This document shows, one piece after another, positions 47,086 through 59,489 of a stretch of 64,000 nucleotides of DNA. The notes below the pieces were generated by a model, which saw only the letters and a program-made list of their open reading frames with translations, searched no databases and was not told the DNA's origin. Each line of letters starts with the position of its first letter. Position 1 is the first letter of the stretch. The stretch lies in the NCBI GenBank assembly GCA_022592435.1, contig JABYQS010000001.1, positions 186,001-250,000 of the forward strand, read 5' to 3'. Both the position numbers and the translations under genes were made by a program. Source of the DNA: Cerioporus squamosus (lineage: Eukaryota; Basidiomycota; Agaricomycetes; Polyporales; Polyporaceae).

Positions 47086-49516
47086 TCAGGAGCGGAAGAA
47101 GCGGGAGGAGATGAGACGGCGCCTTTCGGGGGTCTCTGCAGCCTCTCTCTTGGTGCTGGAGCACGCACCGTCGTCGGTCCAGACGCCGCTGCTGCCTGAT
47201 ACACTACTTGAGTCGGGGGTACTGCGGGAGATGCTGATGGACTTACTGCCAGGGGTCTCATTCTGGGTCCACCACTTGGCGGTCCAGAGGTGACCGCTGG
47301 TTTGGCGTCATCAGCAACTTCTCAGGGACTGCATAGATCGATGAAATGAAACGTACTTGTAGCTGACTTGCGCGCCACCGTTGTAAGCCGTACTCGAGCT
47401 CCATGCAGAGACACCACCGCAAGAGGTACCGGTAGGGGATCCGCTCCCAGCCGTGGTCGTCGATGACGGTCCGGTGGCTGAACCGGCACATGCGCTGACT
47501 ACACCAACGATGAGACGTGGGCTCTCCGCAGTCCAAAGAAGAAAAACACGCGTACTGGGCATCCAATCACCGTTGGGATCAGCTCCTGGGGTGTTTTGGG
47601 ACCACCACTTGGCCTATAGAAGATAGATGTAGAGATCATAAGCATTGTGGTCCGAGCAGAAGCAGGATAGTAGGACTCACAACCCAGATGTAGCTGCGGA
47701 AGCGAAGAGAATACCACGTTCACGTAACAGTGAGCATACAGATTCTGTCAAGGCTCAGGAACATCTGACTTACCCGCTGTATGTCACTTGGCTGGCCGCC
47801 GTGTAGGCGGTGCCGGATGAGTATGCGGGAGCAGAACATGCGGGGTAGGTGAAACCAGTTCCACCGGCGGCGACGAGGGCGTTCTTTGCTGCCAGATCGT
47901 ATCGGTTGTTTACTGCAACCGAAATGAGTTACTTTACGAGAGACATCCTGAGAAAACTGCCTACCGTATGCCTGAGAAGCATCCCACATCATAACGCCTG
48001 CGAGCATGTGAGACAACCTCCGATGCAGTAGGACGTACGACTGCCATACCACCAAAGGAAGGGAACCGATTCCTCGTGTTCTTCAGAATAGTGGCCAAGG
48101 TCGCAGCGTCCTGGTACCCTCCACCGGCAGCTGTCGACGAAGCGGGTGCTCCGACGAAGACCTTAACGTTTGGGTTGGGGCTACTCTTCGCCCAAATATC
48201 CCTGACACACGTCAACGTGAGTATCGCAAACTGTGCGGGCAACGTGGCTGCGGTCCTACCAAATTCCGAAGTTGAAGCCCTGAGCCGTGGGGTGAGCTGG
48301 CGCATCATGAGAACAACAGTATTCATTGCTTACGTTAGAGTTGTTGTAGGCTTGCAGTCCACATTGATTGTTGTCTGCCGCGCTGTCAATAAACTCAGAT
48401 AGGGAAGGAAAGCACATGGGTGACGTACAAAACTGAACGTAGACCGCATCGAACGCAACGGCGTTCAACGTAGTGCCGAGGTAGGCATCGGGGTAGACAC
48501 ATTGGGGTGCACCAGTAATGTAGTACCTTGCGGAAGTAACATTGAGGACCCTTTCTTTGCAGTAGGATGACGTATACGTACTTCTTGCTCGCGCCGCTGA
48601 AGTAAGAGCGCAGACGTGTCACGAAGGCGGCGTACCCATTCGCGCCGCCACCCTCGATGTCGAGGTCAACACTGAGAAAGCGGAGTGAGCAACTGAAGTA
48701 AAACCAGCCAAGCCGAAGAGGTGCCTCACCCATCAAGGACCGCACCGCCGAATGGTCGCGTGGAGCTCGAACCCCCAAGGAAGTCGTTCCAGATAGTATC
48801 CGCGAAAGTCTCTGCTTCGCTGTCGGATTGGAAGCCGACGCTGGCGCCACCACCACCGAGAGAGAGGGTCAAGATCTTCCCCTTGCTCTGGCAGGTCTGG
48901 ATGTCGCTAGCAAGAGACTGACAGTTGGCCAGACCGGTCCCAGAGAATGTGGCGTTATCCTTCGCGTTGCAGATCTGGGGGACAACCGCCAGTCGGTCCG
49001 CATTCCTAAAGCAATCATATCTTTGAGATGGACTTACGTTCGCGAGGTCCAGAACAGGTGCGTTACCGGTACCGAAGAACTTGTTGATGAACGAGATTGG
49101 GATGACGTCGATTGCATTGTCCTAAGGAACAGACAGGTGAGGATCATACAATAGGAAACACCGGATCCTGGCTATGCTCACCTGACAGTAGTACGACAAC
49201 GTCTTCTGGTAGTTCGCAACGTCACTGTGGGTAGCACCGTAGGAGTTCTGACCCCAGTACCTAGCGGAAGACAGCAGTGGTCAGTGATTGTTCTATAGAT
49301 CGGGTTCTTCGTCAACAAACGCGTATATACGCACACGACGACCTATTCGAAGAGCAGCACGAGATCAGCGTGCATCCGATAAGTGTTTCGCATGACGAGA
49401 GAACCCACGTTATCATAACGGCTGTTGTCGTAGGCCACAACACCAACGCCCGCGAGACCGACGATGGCGAGCGCGGCGAGAGCTTGGAGAGCACGAGAAC
49501 CGAGAGTCCAAGCCAT
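47086..49516 (-). CDS. Chitinase GH18 (class III type) with two chitin-binding modules
   Basis: Hydrolyses chitin; secreted. Start MAWTLGSRALQALAALAIVG with signal peptide. Catalytic domain: YWGQNSYGATHSDVANYQ, DVIPISFINKFF, KILTLSLGGGGASVGF, FGGAVLDG joined to VDLDIEGGGANGY (the DGxDxDxE motif with the acid Glu), YITGAPQCVYPDAYL, FDAVYVQF, VKVFVGAPASS and VMMWDASQAY. Two C-terminal carbohydrate-binding modules of CBM5/12 type follow (YSSGTAYTAASQVTY with WVAKWWSQNTPG; WSSSTAYNGGAQVSY with TAKWWTQNETPG), then GVWTDDGAC and a basic tail ending RFFRS. About ten exons. A TATA box lies about 70 bp upstream. Confidence 0.94.
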
Positions 49517-49586
49517 GGCGAACGCAACGACGACCAGAGGATCAGTAGGTGGCCTCCCGATAGCGACTCCCTGCTACTCCGCCGTG

Positions 49587-49592
49587 TTTATA
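49587..49592 (-). promoter_or_regulatory. TATA box of GH18 chitinase
   Basis: GGTATAAACA on the minus strand about 70 bp upstream of the start codon at 49516. Confidence 0.5.
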
Positions 49593-50033
49593 CCGTCGTG
49601 CACTTGCCGGCTGTGTACCTTGAAGCACATTGCAAGAAGACACCGGGAGCGTACTGGACTCATCACGGGATAAGAGCTCGCGCATGGAAGCACGCGGTGC
49701 AGAGGCTGCATCACGCAGTGAGGATTCAGAGGAAGGACAGGTGTTAGGCAAAGCAGGTCATGATTCGCGATAGATGTGCATGAAAACATATGGTGCATTT
49801 GATCCTGCGTGAGCGCAGCATGATACACAAGTGTGGACTGCTCGACCGCACGTACTGCAAGACTACCACGTGCTCCCTCAACCCCATCACGATAAGGATA
49901 GTCTTAGATAGCCACACACCTCCCGAGTCTTGAATACAAAGTATTGAGTCCAAGGACCAACCCACACATGCATGGATACAGCCATGTTGCGGTCAATCGC
50001 AGAGAGAACCGTCAAAGTCTAATCAAGCTCTCC
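49593..50033. other. Intergenic, no gene seen
   Basis: About 440 bp of upstream region of the chitinase and 3' UTR of CK2 alpha. Confidence 0.5.
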
Positions 50034-51427
50034 TACGGCGCTACCCCACCGCTCTCGACCTCATGGAGTGCGGCGTTCCGCACGGGCTCTGTATGAAGTG
50101 AGCCTAATGACAAGCGAACTCATGGACATGAAGATGCGTACCGAAGTATGGATGTGCCATTGCTTCACGCGCAGTCAGCCGTTCTTGGTGATCGTAGCGG
50201 AGCAGCCGGTCCAGCAGGTCGATCGCCTCGTTCGAGATGTATCTCTGGTTCTCCGAGGTGGTAAAACGAGCCCAAGCCTTCTTCTGGTAACTATGGGATG
50301 ACTTGAGCATGTGTTCATGCAGAGGAACTCACACCACTTACGTCCCGAGGAGCTCGTCGTATTGTGGGTCCAGGGCGATGTCATACTTATCTATGTACTG
50401 GTATAGACCGTCGGTGCCCAGCACCTTCGCGATCTTGACCAGCTGGTCGTAGTTGTCGTGGCCGTGGAAGAAGGGTTCCTTTCGGAAGATCTAGAGAGGC
50501 GTGAGGACCGTCTGGATGGCGCGCAGCACGGCACTCACCATGGAAGCGAACATGCAGCCATAGCTCCACATGTCCAAGCTGTAGTCATACTCCTGGAAGT
50601 CCACGAGGAGCTCGGGACCCTTAAAGTAGCGCGACGCCACACGGACGTTGTATGCTGTCCTTGGGTGATAGAACTCGGCCAAGCCCCAGTCGATCAATCG
50701 CAGCTATACGCATGGTCAGACGAAGGGAGTAATATTGGGACCACTCTTCCGACCTTTCTTCGCTCATGGTCTATCATGACATTGTGCGGCTTCACGTCTC
50801 GGTGCATGATGCCCTTCGAGTGACAATAATCCAAAGCCTACACGGAGGTAAGCCTTTATGCGAGTGCCACTGAGGTTTCACGCACCTTGAGGAGCTCGTA
50901 CATATAGTATCGCACGTCGAAGTCGGTAAAACGGGGGTATAGGACCTTGAAGTCGACATTATGCACATACTCCGTTATCAGAGAAGGGATTTTTGAGGAG
51001 GGGTCGCGGACGACATCAAGGAGCGCGACGATATTTGGCCCCCCTGCGAGGTTCTGGAGGATCTTGATCTCACGTTTGATTTTCTTCTTCTTCACGGGCT
51101 TGAGAACCTTGATGATGCACTTCTCTTCATTGACGATGTTAATGCCCTCGAAAACCTTCCGTTCCGCACTGTATTAGCAACGTTGATCCCCCAAGATGTA
51201 ACGCGGCCGCGCACCTCCGAGTACTTCCCTCTTCCCACCTTCCGCACAATCTCGTAATGGTCCTGCGAGCCCCACTGCACCTGAAGGTTGTCTTGCGCTA
51301 TCTTTCAGAGATCGAACGTGCTCGACGAGAGGAAATGTGCCCGACCATATTCATACCATGAGGGGCCTAGCTTGCTGTTGACATCGGGGTAGACACGCGC
51401 GACAGACTTCGTGGTAGCTCTACCCAT
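50034..51427 (-). CDS. Casein kinase II catalytic subunit alpha
   Basis: Constitutive Ser/Thr kinase CK2 alpha, acting on acidic sites in nucleus and cytoplasm. Start [18 protein letters not shown]. Kinase domain: [20 protein letters not shown] (glycine loop), [20 protein letters not shown] (catalytic Lys and the CK2 basic cluster), [14 protein letters not shown] (catalytic loop), [12 protein letters not shown] (DWG, as in CK2), [33 protein letters not shown], and [20 protein letters not shown]. The last exon gives [19 protein letters not shown] and stops at 50034. About eight exons. It shares a 182-bp divergent promoter with the SET-domain gene. Confidence 0.97.
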
Positions 51428-51609
51428 GTGCGGAGGCGTAAGAGACAGTGGCACGCAGCTGCAGAGGAGATGAAGAAGAAGCAGAGCGCCGCGGGACGAG
51501 TGGATGAACGAAATCAGTCCTTGCGTCCTGCGCATGTTCGCCCAGCTCGTCTTCTTCGCACGGCGCTTCTGGTCTTGCCCCAGTCCGCACAGCTTTGTGT
51601 TCTTGCTCC
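51428..51609. promoter_or_regulatory. Divergent promoter CK2alpha/SET gene
   Basis: 182 bp between opposite start codons. Confidence 0.45.
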
Positions 51610-52194
51610 ATGTCCTCCAAGCGACCGCAGTCGTCCACCCGCCGCCCGCCGCACTGGCCTGCACACCTCGAATATCTCGACGAGCCCAGGTACCACTCTT
51701 CTGTGCCAACGCACATCCGAGAACTCGTTTCCCCGGCTCTCTCGAGGCATGCGTCCGCGCAGAATTATCCACGGAAGGCACCGGTAGCCATCCAGCTGAT
51801 CTCCGATCCTTCTCATCCAGCTCGCGGTCAATACGGTCTCTTTGCTACAAAAAAGATACCACCCCGCACGCTCGTCATCGACTACATCGGCGAGGTACAT
51901 TGTGATGATCGGCCCGGCTCCGACTACGATTTGTCCCTCTACCGTACGCCTGACCATGTCAGTGTGGGCGTAGACGCACAGTTCTGCGGAAACGAGGCCA
52001 GGTTCATCAACGACTACCGCGGCGTGAAGCCTAAGCCGAATGCATCTTTCCAAGAGCGGAAGACCGAGAGCGGAGAGCTACGAATGAGCGTATGGAGCGG
52101 AAGCGAGCCGGTCAAGAAGGGGGAAGAGCTCCTTGTGTCTTACGGCAAGTCGTGGTGGCGTGCACGCCAAATTGCGGACGAGGAGGATTCCTGA
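51610..52194 (+). CDS. Small SET-domain protein (putative lysine methyltransferase)
   Basis: Single-exon gene of about 195 residues starting MSSKRPQSSTRRPPHWPA; an N-terminal Arg/Pro-rich part, then the SET domain: GQYGLFATKKIPPRTLVIDY (SET-N), GEVHCDDRPGSDYDLSLY, VDAQFCGNEARFINDYRG, PNASFQ, and GEELLVSYGKSWW with the catalytic-type Tyr. The usual NHSCxPN core motif is replaced by FINDYRG plus a later PNA, as in some SET proteins with non-histone targets. No pre-SET or post-SET cysteines. Substrate unknown. The lack of introns is unusual beside its neighbours. Confidence 0.82.
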   Translation: MSSKRPQSSTRRPPHWPAHLEYLDEPRYHSSVPTHIRELVSPALSRHASAQNYPRKAPVAIQLISDPSHPARGQYGLFATKKIPPRTLVIDYIGEVHCDDRPGSDYDLSLYRTPDHVSVGVDAQFCGNEARFINDYRGVKPKPNASFQERKTESGELRMSVWSGSEPVKKGEELLVSYGKSWWRARQIADEEDS

Positions 52195-53623
52195 CTCTGA
52201 CTGGCGTTGTATGGAGGTACAGTACTCATCCAGATGCCTCAGAACATGACGCTGAACGCAGCACAGAATGCGATGCCAGAGCTCAGCCTATATGTCGCGT
52301 TCTGGGTCGCACAGTTCGGTGCGTACGAATTGACATCCCTGCTCTCTCATGCATTCGAGTGACATATGATCACAGCCAATTTACGCCCACATGGGATTGG
52401 TATGCGGAGCCCGCGCTGCATCCATCAACGCAAGGTTAGGGTGCCTACCAGTATTGCCTCCGGGCGCCGGACCTCTGCGCACCCGATACATTCAAGAGCA
52501 TCGCTTCAACGCGGGCGTGGGTGACGTTCGACCAGCCATTCATGCGTGTATAGATGATGAACTCATAGAGTCCTGTAGGCGCAATTGGGCCCCGTTACGT
52601 ACCCTCCAACGGGTCACAAGTCCATCTAAACCTAGCCCCGCTCATCCTTCTTCCAAGAAGAGTCTTGCACGATTGCGGTCCTGTCCTCCAGATCCATCCG
52701 CAATCGGGAAGAGATCTCATCGCAGCTTCGCCTGGTGGCAAGCCCTCGCGAGTCGCTCCCGTGCCAGGCGTGGGTCCTCGCCGCTGCATGGGAAGCCTTG
52801 TGTCGGGACTTCTGCCGCGTCACTGCAACCGCGGACCGTCCACGTGAGTTGGCAGCTATTCTGTTGTCACCTTCGCGGGCGGGGTCGATCGGAGTACCGC
52901 TATCTAACTGACAAGCGTCGACAGGCGTACGTTCATGTCGATCGTAATAGACACCGTGTCGGACTTCCGCCAAGACGCCGGGGAGTATGTCAATATTATG
53001 TACTAGCCATGTCTCTGTTCTGCCAGGACGCACGTTCAGACGGCGAGGATGACTAGGTTGCAAGTATTGGGCGCTGCCAAGGCAGAACAAGTGTGTCTTG
53101 TCAGACGGGGCCAAGTGGCAGATCGCTGTTGATCTCTGCAATTCCCTCATTGACGTCCGAAGTTGTGCCCAAGCAAGAGCTGCATCAGGCCCGTGGCACC
53201 TGGGGAGAAATTGCCAGGTATCGTCCATCAGAAGTTCGGGGATGCGAGTTGCCTGCACGCATTTTTCTCACCGCGGAACAGCGTGTCGGACTTGATCCTC
53301 AACCGTCCGGATGAAAGTCTGTGTTTTGGGGGACATGTCATCCGGACTTCTGCCCCGAGATCGTCCATGTACACTTCAAAGTTCAGAGATGACTAGTTGA
53401 CTGGCACTGGGCTGGCCCATGGCAAGCCTGCATGGAACTTCGATACCTGCCTTTCCGGGCGATGTTCACGAAGTGTCTGGAAGGGGAAGTCCACGTGGCA
53501 GAAGTAGTGCCACGTGACACTCAAAATTCCCGTGCGTCCCGACGTCAGTGCGAGTGCGTCCGAGCTGCAACTTAGACTCTTCTCTCTCTACTCTCTGCTG
53601 TACTTTATAGACTTGCGATCTAA
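52195..53623. other. 1.4-kb stretch without a recognised gene
   Basis: Overlapping frames (52391-53056 plus, 52632-53258 minus) carry no recognised motif. Holds the SET gene 3' UTR and the Mdj1 promoter, with a TTTATA near 53604. Confidence 0.45.
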
Positions 53624-55426
53624 TGCCGCCTAGACTGTCTTCCAAGCGGGTGCTCTCATTTAACACAATATACGCGTCCTTGCGACCCCCAACGGCAACA
53701 AGTACGCGCTCTCTGGTTACTGTCCTCAATGTCCAACCGCGGCGTGCTGGGAAAGGGAAGGCGTATGTAGCCAGTCGAGCAGGGCCATCGGTAAGTTAGC
53801 GGTCGGATGTATTGAACTTCTGACTGACTGGTACAGAGAGCATTCCATGCGTCGTCAGTCCACCAAGCTCCCAAAGATCCTTACCAGGTGCTAGGTGTCA
53901 AGAAGGATGCTAGCCCAGCCGACATCAAGAAGACATATTTCGCAGTAAGTACCAGAGGTCTCTTCTGCACATGACGCGGCTCATTGGTCCGTAGCTTGCG
54001 CGAAAATACCACCCCGATACCAACCCTGACAAGAACGCGCAAGAGAAGTTTGTAGAAATCCAGGAAGCCTACGACGTGCGTACACTTGTCCCGTAGTTCC
54101 ATGCACTCACTTCTGACACTCTTTCGCAGATTCTGAAAGATGAGAAGAAGAGGGCCGAATACGATAAATATGGGGCAGCATCCCAACAGCCCGGCTTCGA
54201 CGCGAACGCCTATGAGAATGCGCGCTCGGCCTTCGGTAGTGGCGGTTTCGGCTTTGGACACTTCCAGGACTTCGCGGGCGCATTTGGGGGTGCAAGAGGA
54301 CGTCCTCGGAGCGACGTCTTCGATCAGCTTTTCGGGATGTTTGGAGGGGCAAGTGCGGGTGCGGGTGCACAAGCATTCGGGCGTGGTGGGGACGTCGAAG
54401 CTACTGTCGGCGTCAGCTTCATGGAGGCCTGTAAGGGTACTTCGCGAACGATCACGATCACCCCCATCGTCAAGTGTACCACCTGTTCTGGGTCCGGACT
54501 CAAGGCTGGAGCCTCCCGTTCCACATGTGCAGCCTGCCATGGTTCAGGCACGATGTCCTACGTGATCGACAGTGGTTTCCACATGCAGACTACATGCACG
54601 TCCTGTCACGGTACGGGAACCACTGTACCACCCTCAGCCGAGTGCGAGACTTGCGCGGGTGTCGGTCAGGTCAAAGTCAGGAAGTCTGTCAAGGTGGATA
54701 TCCCAGCAGGTGAGCAGCGAAACGTTAAAAGCCACCCCGGTTCCTAACATGCGGCCTTCCCTCCGACAGGTGTGGAAGATGGCATGACCCTCAAAGTGCC
54801 TGGCCAGGGCGACGCGCCACTAGGCGGCAGTGGTCGTCCAGGCGATCTGTTGGTCCGTATTAACGTCGCGTCCTCGAAGGCGTTCAAGCGCCAGGGTGCC
54901 AACCTCTACCACGAAGCTCGGATACCGGTGCACACCGCTCTCCTCGGTGGCAAGGTCAGGGTCCCGACAATTGACGGAGAGGTCGACGTGAGGGTGCCCT
55001 CTGGGACTCAACCCGGCGAGCAAATGGTGCTCAAGGGGCATGGTATCTCCCCGCCGTACCGAGATGGCAAGGGCGATCTCTTCGTGACCTTCAACGTGCA
55101 GCTACCAAGGTCTGCTACAATTCCGTTCCGCTGGCTCCATTATGTCACTCAAGCTTTTCACTCCTTATAGAGCCCTAACTGCGCGGCAGCGCGAGATCTT
55201 GCAACAATATGCCGATGACGTGGAGGGTCGGACGTCGGTTTCTTCGCGCCAGGAGGCACGTCAAGAGTCGTCACGCTCCTCTACCAATGATGCGCCATCG
55301 TCAGACAGTCGAGCCTCGGCCCAGTCGGAAAGCGACCCAAACGGTACGGATCCTTCTGCCTCTGCATCCCAGGATAGCTGGGTGTCTCGTGCATTGCATA
55401 GACTTAGGAGACTCATCGGTTCTTGA
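53624..55426 (+). CDS. Mitochondrial DnaJ/Hsp40 chaperone (Mdj1 type)
   Basis: Hsp70 co-chaperone of the mitochondrial matrix. Start MPPRLSSKRVLSFNTIYAS with an Arg/Ser/Thr-rich, acid-free N-terminus, a mitochondrial presequence; after an intron RAFHASSVHQAPKDPYQVLG opens the J-domain with ARKYHPDTNPDKNAQEKF (HPD) and YDILKDEKKRAEYDKYG. Then a Gly/Phe-rich linker (SGGFGFGHFQDFAGAFGG), a zinc-finger domain with four CxxCxGxG repeats (CTTCSGSG, CAACHGSG, CTSCHGTG, CETCAGVG), and the C-terminal substrate-binding domains (GDLLVRINVASSKAF, LLGGKVRVPTIDGE). Ser-rich tail to the stop at 55426. Five or six introns, frame kept. Confidence 0.96.
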
Positions 55427-56777
55427 TTTTTCATGTGACGTTCAATCCGAATGCTCCGTTGAACGCTCGCATCCACATACAGAGTCGTCTGCAGACCCCG
55501 ACGAATCCGACGCTGACCGTCACAGGAGACGAGACCAGGATCGCAAGAAGAAGGCCACTGCATAGCAAGATGGAAGCTAGCTTTGGGATCCTCTCGAGGA
55601 TGCCGCTGTTTTGGCGGAGGATGTCGGTATCTAGTACGCTACGTCTCTTTGGAACTAATCATCAGTACGTACTCTACTCACTGGCTCGGAGGCGGGATCG
55701 AGGACCGTCGACCATGTGCGAGCCTCGAGGAGGTGCCGACCGCGCGGCCATTTGAGGTCATTGGTCCATGATCGAATGTCTGGTATGGATTTGCTCAATC
55801 CGGGGTAGGCTGGTGTCGTCGATGACCGAATTTAGGGAGGGGCACCATGGGCTCGACTTGCATGGGCCTCTCGAGAAGAGTCCTACGGGGTATGGGAAGG
55901 CGCTCCGCCGATTTGATACACTCTGAGGATTCTGATTTCTATGGGTGATTGAGCTGGGTTCTGAAGAGCCTGACGGGGACATCGTGTCGGATGCGGCTTC
56001 CTATGTGTGCAGAAGCGATCGCCAATAGGACCTCCGGTTTCCCTCGCTCAAGGAAGCGATAGCAGGGGTGCACGAGACCGTTCGCCCGCAATAGGTGCCG
56101 ATAAGGAAGAGGCTCCCATGAATGGGCATTGCACAACTCACCGTGACTGCCCATGTTCGCGAAGGAACCGCCAAAATCGCGAGCTCGCGAGCACGGCAGG
56201 CAGTCACTAGTCATGACTCGTACCGTCACCAGTGTTTCTGGTTCTGATTTGCCATTCCCATTTCCGCCGTCCGCAACGAGGGTGATCCAGATGTCCGTTC
56301 TCGCAGATTCAGCCAGATGGCGCTACGTACAGTAACGTAAAGCTACCAGGACTCGGGCGGAGCGTCCATAAGTAATCCCACTTACAGCTTCTCATCGCCC
56401 CTAAGCGGCGCGTGCAGGCTATCATATCCGTCCGTACATGAAGCCCGTACCTGGAGTCGACGCCGAGTCAGATCCACTCTGCCGGACAAAGCACTTCTTC
56501 TCCCAAAACATGGCGCCCTCCCAAGACCTTCTCCCAGATCTTCTTTGAGAGAGCTCTAGGAACTCCGACAAAGAGGGTCCAAAGGTTCTTCTGGTAGGTC
56601 TCAATTAACAGTATCTAAGGATTCTTGCTTTCACACATCGATTTTCCGACGGTCTCCTAGGTCATGGCGTTTTTCGCCAATGCTGCATCGTGGCAGGGTA
56701 TTCCTGTCCGTACCCAGCACGCAGATGACATTACATAGTTGACACGTCAAGTTGGAGACTCGGGGATTCGTATAAAG
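55427..56777. other. 1.35-kb stretch without a recognised gene
   Basis: Contains the Mdj1 3' UTR and the promoter of the MFS gene, including TATAAA at 56771-56776. No supported reading frame. Confidence 0.5.
56771..56776 (+). promoter_or_regulatory. TATA-like motif overlapping the first MFS start codon
   Basis: TATAAAG directly precedes the ATG at 56778. If it is a real TATA box, transcription would start downstream and translation would begin at the next in-frame Met, 56856 (MEPKSSCSSSIS). Confidence 0.35.
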
Positions 56778-59489
56778 ATGCAGCCGGAATGCGAAGTCCA
56801 GCCCGACATACACCCGGGTCAGCTCGCTCAGCTCCTGTCCTCCACACCAGCCCCCATGGAGCCCAAGTCTTCGTGCTCATCATCTATCTCCCAAAAAGAG
56901 GCCGTGCCGGCTGGGACGACCCCTAGCCTGAGGTCATCTGCCCCGCCACTATCTCGTCTCTCCTATGAGTCCTCGAGCTCGAGCCAGAGTTCCATCCCGA
57001 CGGTGGCCCCGACGCCAAGAAGCGGGTCGAGCGACACGCTCGTCGCATATGACGCGCACAAAAGCTTCGAGCCGTCGACGCTGCGGCTCGTTATCGCCCA
57101 CGCAGGGTACGTTCCTGGGCACAGCGTTTCCGCGGACATAGCTGACTGTCCATACTCAGCGCTGCGTTGACTCTATTCCTTGCGACGACAGACGCGGTGA
57201 GATCTGCATTCCGAGTCTCTGTCGAGGCCATCTAAGCAGGCGGCTGACCCGGTCCGACAGACGATTGTTTCCACTGCCCTACCAACTATTACGAGTGAAT
57301 TCGACGCCAATCAGGCCGAGTACACTTGGATCTCGGTGACGTACATGCTCACCCAGACCGCATTCCAACCACTGTATGGGAAGCTGTCCGATCTCATTGG
57401 CCGGATGGTGGGTGTCTCAGTTCTCCACGCTCGACACGCTGAGCTCGTTCTGATGGGACGGGGTTTAGGCGGTCCTGTACGCTAGTATCTTTATTTTTGC
57501 CGCAGGCTCTGCGCTATGTGGTGCGGCACAGGTACGTCGGTGCGTCTCCTAGAGCGGCCGGTCATCTGACGACGATTGCACAGAACATTACATGGTTAAT
57601 TCTTGCGCGAGCACTTGCTGGCGTCGGCGGCGGCGGTATTGTCTCCCTGGTCTGGACTATTACGTCAGAGATCGTCGACGTGCGCAATCAGGCAAAGTGG
57701 TCCCAGGCGCTTAGCCTCACCTGGGCTGCCTCTGCCGTCGCGGGACCGCTCCTGGGCGGAGTGTTCAGCGGTGCGTGAAGCTCCCCGCCCCGGCCCCGTT
57801 CGTCCCGCTCACTTCTGCTGCAGAAAAAAGCGGCCCCTTCAACTGGAGATGGGCATGTGCGTACTCTCTCCGCCACAGGGTGGCTAATAGCTCATGCACG
57901 CATCCAGTTTACATGAACATCCCTATATGCGCCGCCTCCTCGACCATCCTATGGCTATCTCTCCGCCGCATCTACGTCGGACGCCCCTCTAACGTCTCCT
58001 GGCGCACATTTTCTCGCTCATTTGATTTCATCGGCCTGTGAGTCTCCGCCGGGATGTAGGACTCCGACGCAGCTAACCCCTCTCATGCGCCGCAGCATTC
58101 TCTTCATGGGCGGAAGCAGCTGCATTGTGATCGGCTTCAATTTTGCCATCCAGAATGGCTGTACGTTCCGCACCACGTTCCCGTGATGCCACTTTGTTTG
58201 ACCGTGGCACACCTCAGGGACCTGCGCTTCGACTCTCGCCTTAATCGTTACTGGGCTCGTGGTCCTGCTTCTTGGCGCCGTTTACGAAGTCCGCACCGAA
58301 CGCGATGCGCTCTTTCCCCCGATTGCTTTCAAGGATCGTACGATCGGTACGCGCGCCCAGTCCGCTTCTTGGGAAGCTAACCCTCACTCCGGGTCCCAGT
58401 GATTACCCTGGCGGTAACGTTCCTGCACAACTTTGCATTCAATGCAGGAACGTTCTATCTCGCGCTGTATTTCCAGGTCAGACGCTTTCTCTTGTCTCCA
58501 GTCGTCTGATCGCTGATCCTCGGTCAGGCCGTTAACGGCCTGTCACCCCTCGAAGCTGGGATGACCATGCTGCCCTACTCGCTAGGCTCCTCGCTTGCCT
58601 CGATGCCGAGTGAGTTGAGCTCGTTTCGCACGTACTTTACTCAATGCTGACGCGGAGCGACCGTCCCTAGCTGCCTGGCTCATCGGCTATTGGCAGCAGC
58701 GTAGGTTCGACACCGCCTGTCAAAAGTACGTTATATGCGCAGGTCTCGCCATATCGTCGGTCGGCTTCGGTACGCAGTTCAATGGCTCGCTGTTTGCTCT
58801 CTCGGTACTCATGATCTGTCAGGGCTGATGATGTTAATGACTGAGGACAGTCCGAGGAGCACTCAGATCGCGTTCCCACTGATTGCCGGCGTCGGTTTGG
58901 GCATGCTGTTCCATGCGCCATATCAGGTGTTTACACGCGCGTTACGGCGTCAAGAAGTCGCCTCAGGGACGAGTGCGTTCTTCCTGGTCCGATTCACTGG
59001 GGCGACGGTTGGGCTGGTGAGTTTGCAACCCTGAGCAGGATTGTGTGTCAATGCTCACCATGCGACCTCGGCAGGCGGTTGCGGGGGCCGTGTATCTGGG
59101 ACGACTCGCGGAAACGCTGCCCGCCGGTGTCGACGCCGCGTCTGTTGTCGAAGCAGTCGACACCCTCCGATCTCACAGCGACTGGCCCGAGATCATTCAT
59201 GCATTGTCGCTCGCAATCAAGGTGCGGTATTCCGGGCTTCCGTGGGATCCCGTTCGCTGAATTGTAATCGCGTGTCGTACAGGCCATATGGGCTGTCTGC
59301 TGTCCATGCCTTGGCGTGGCTCTGCTGGTCGGTGTCTTTATTCGCGTTTGCCTCCAGAGTGCAGAGTTGCTGACTGCTGCGCAACAGATCTCGATGTTTA
59401 CACGTAAGATCGCCTTCGACGACGCATCTGCGGCTCGGGGACAGGAAAAGACGCCAGGGGAGCTACCAGCCCCGTTGGAAACAGTGTGA
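56778..59489 (+). CDS. MFS transporter, DHA14/Fnx1-Vba type
   Basis: Major facilitator of the 14-helix drug/H+ antiporter group, similar to vacuolar basic-amino-acid or multidrug transporters (Fnx1/Vba); substrate not predictable. The N-terminal 80 residues are Ser/Pro-rich and cytosolic. Then RLVIAHAG joined to AALTLFLATTDA, TIVSTALPTITSEFDANQ, YTWISVTYMLTQTAFQPLYG, KLSDLIGRM joined to AVLYASIFIFAAGSALCG, ARALAGVGGGGIVSL, WAASAVAGPLLGGVFS, GPFNWRWAFYMNIPICA, ILFMGGSSCIVIGFNFAI, VITLAVTFLHNFAFNAG, GLSPLEAGMTMLPYSLGSS, and late segments IAFPLIAGVGLGMLFHAPYQ and AIWAVCCPCLGVALLVGVFI. About fifteen exons; joins are in frame. The start may instead be Met at 56856. Confidence 0.93.

Noticed and set aside
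52391..53258. Coding gene between the SET gene and Mdj1
   Set aside because: Frames on both strands overlap, no splice framework, no recognised motif.
53885..54565. Minus-strand frames across the Mdj1 gene
   Set aside because: Shadows of the plus-strand DnaJ exons.
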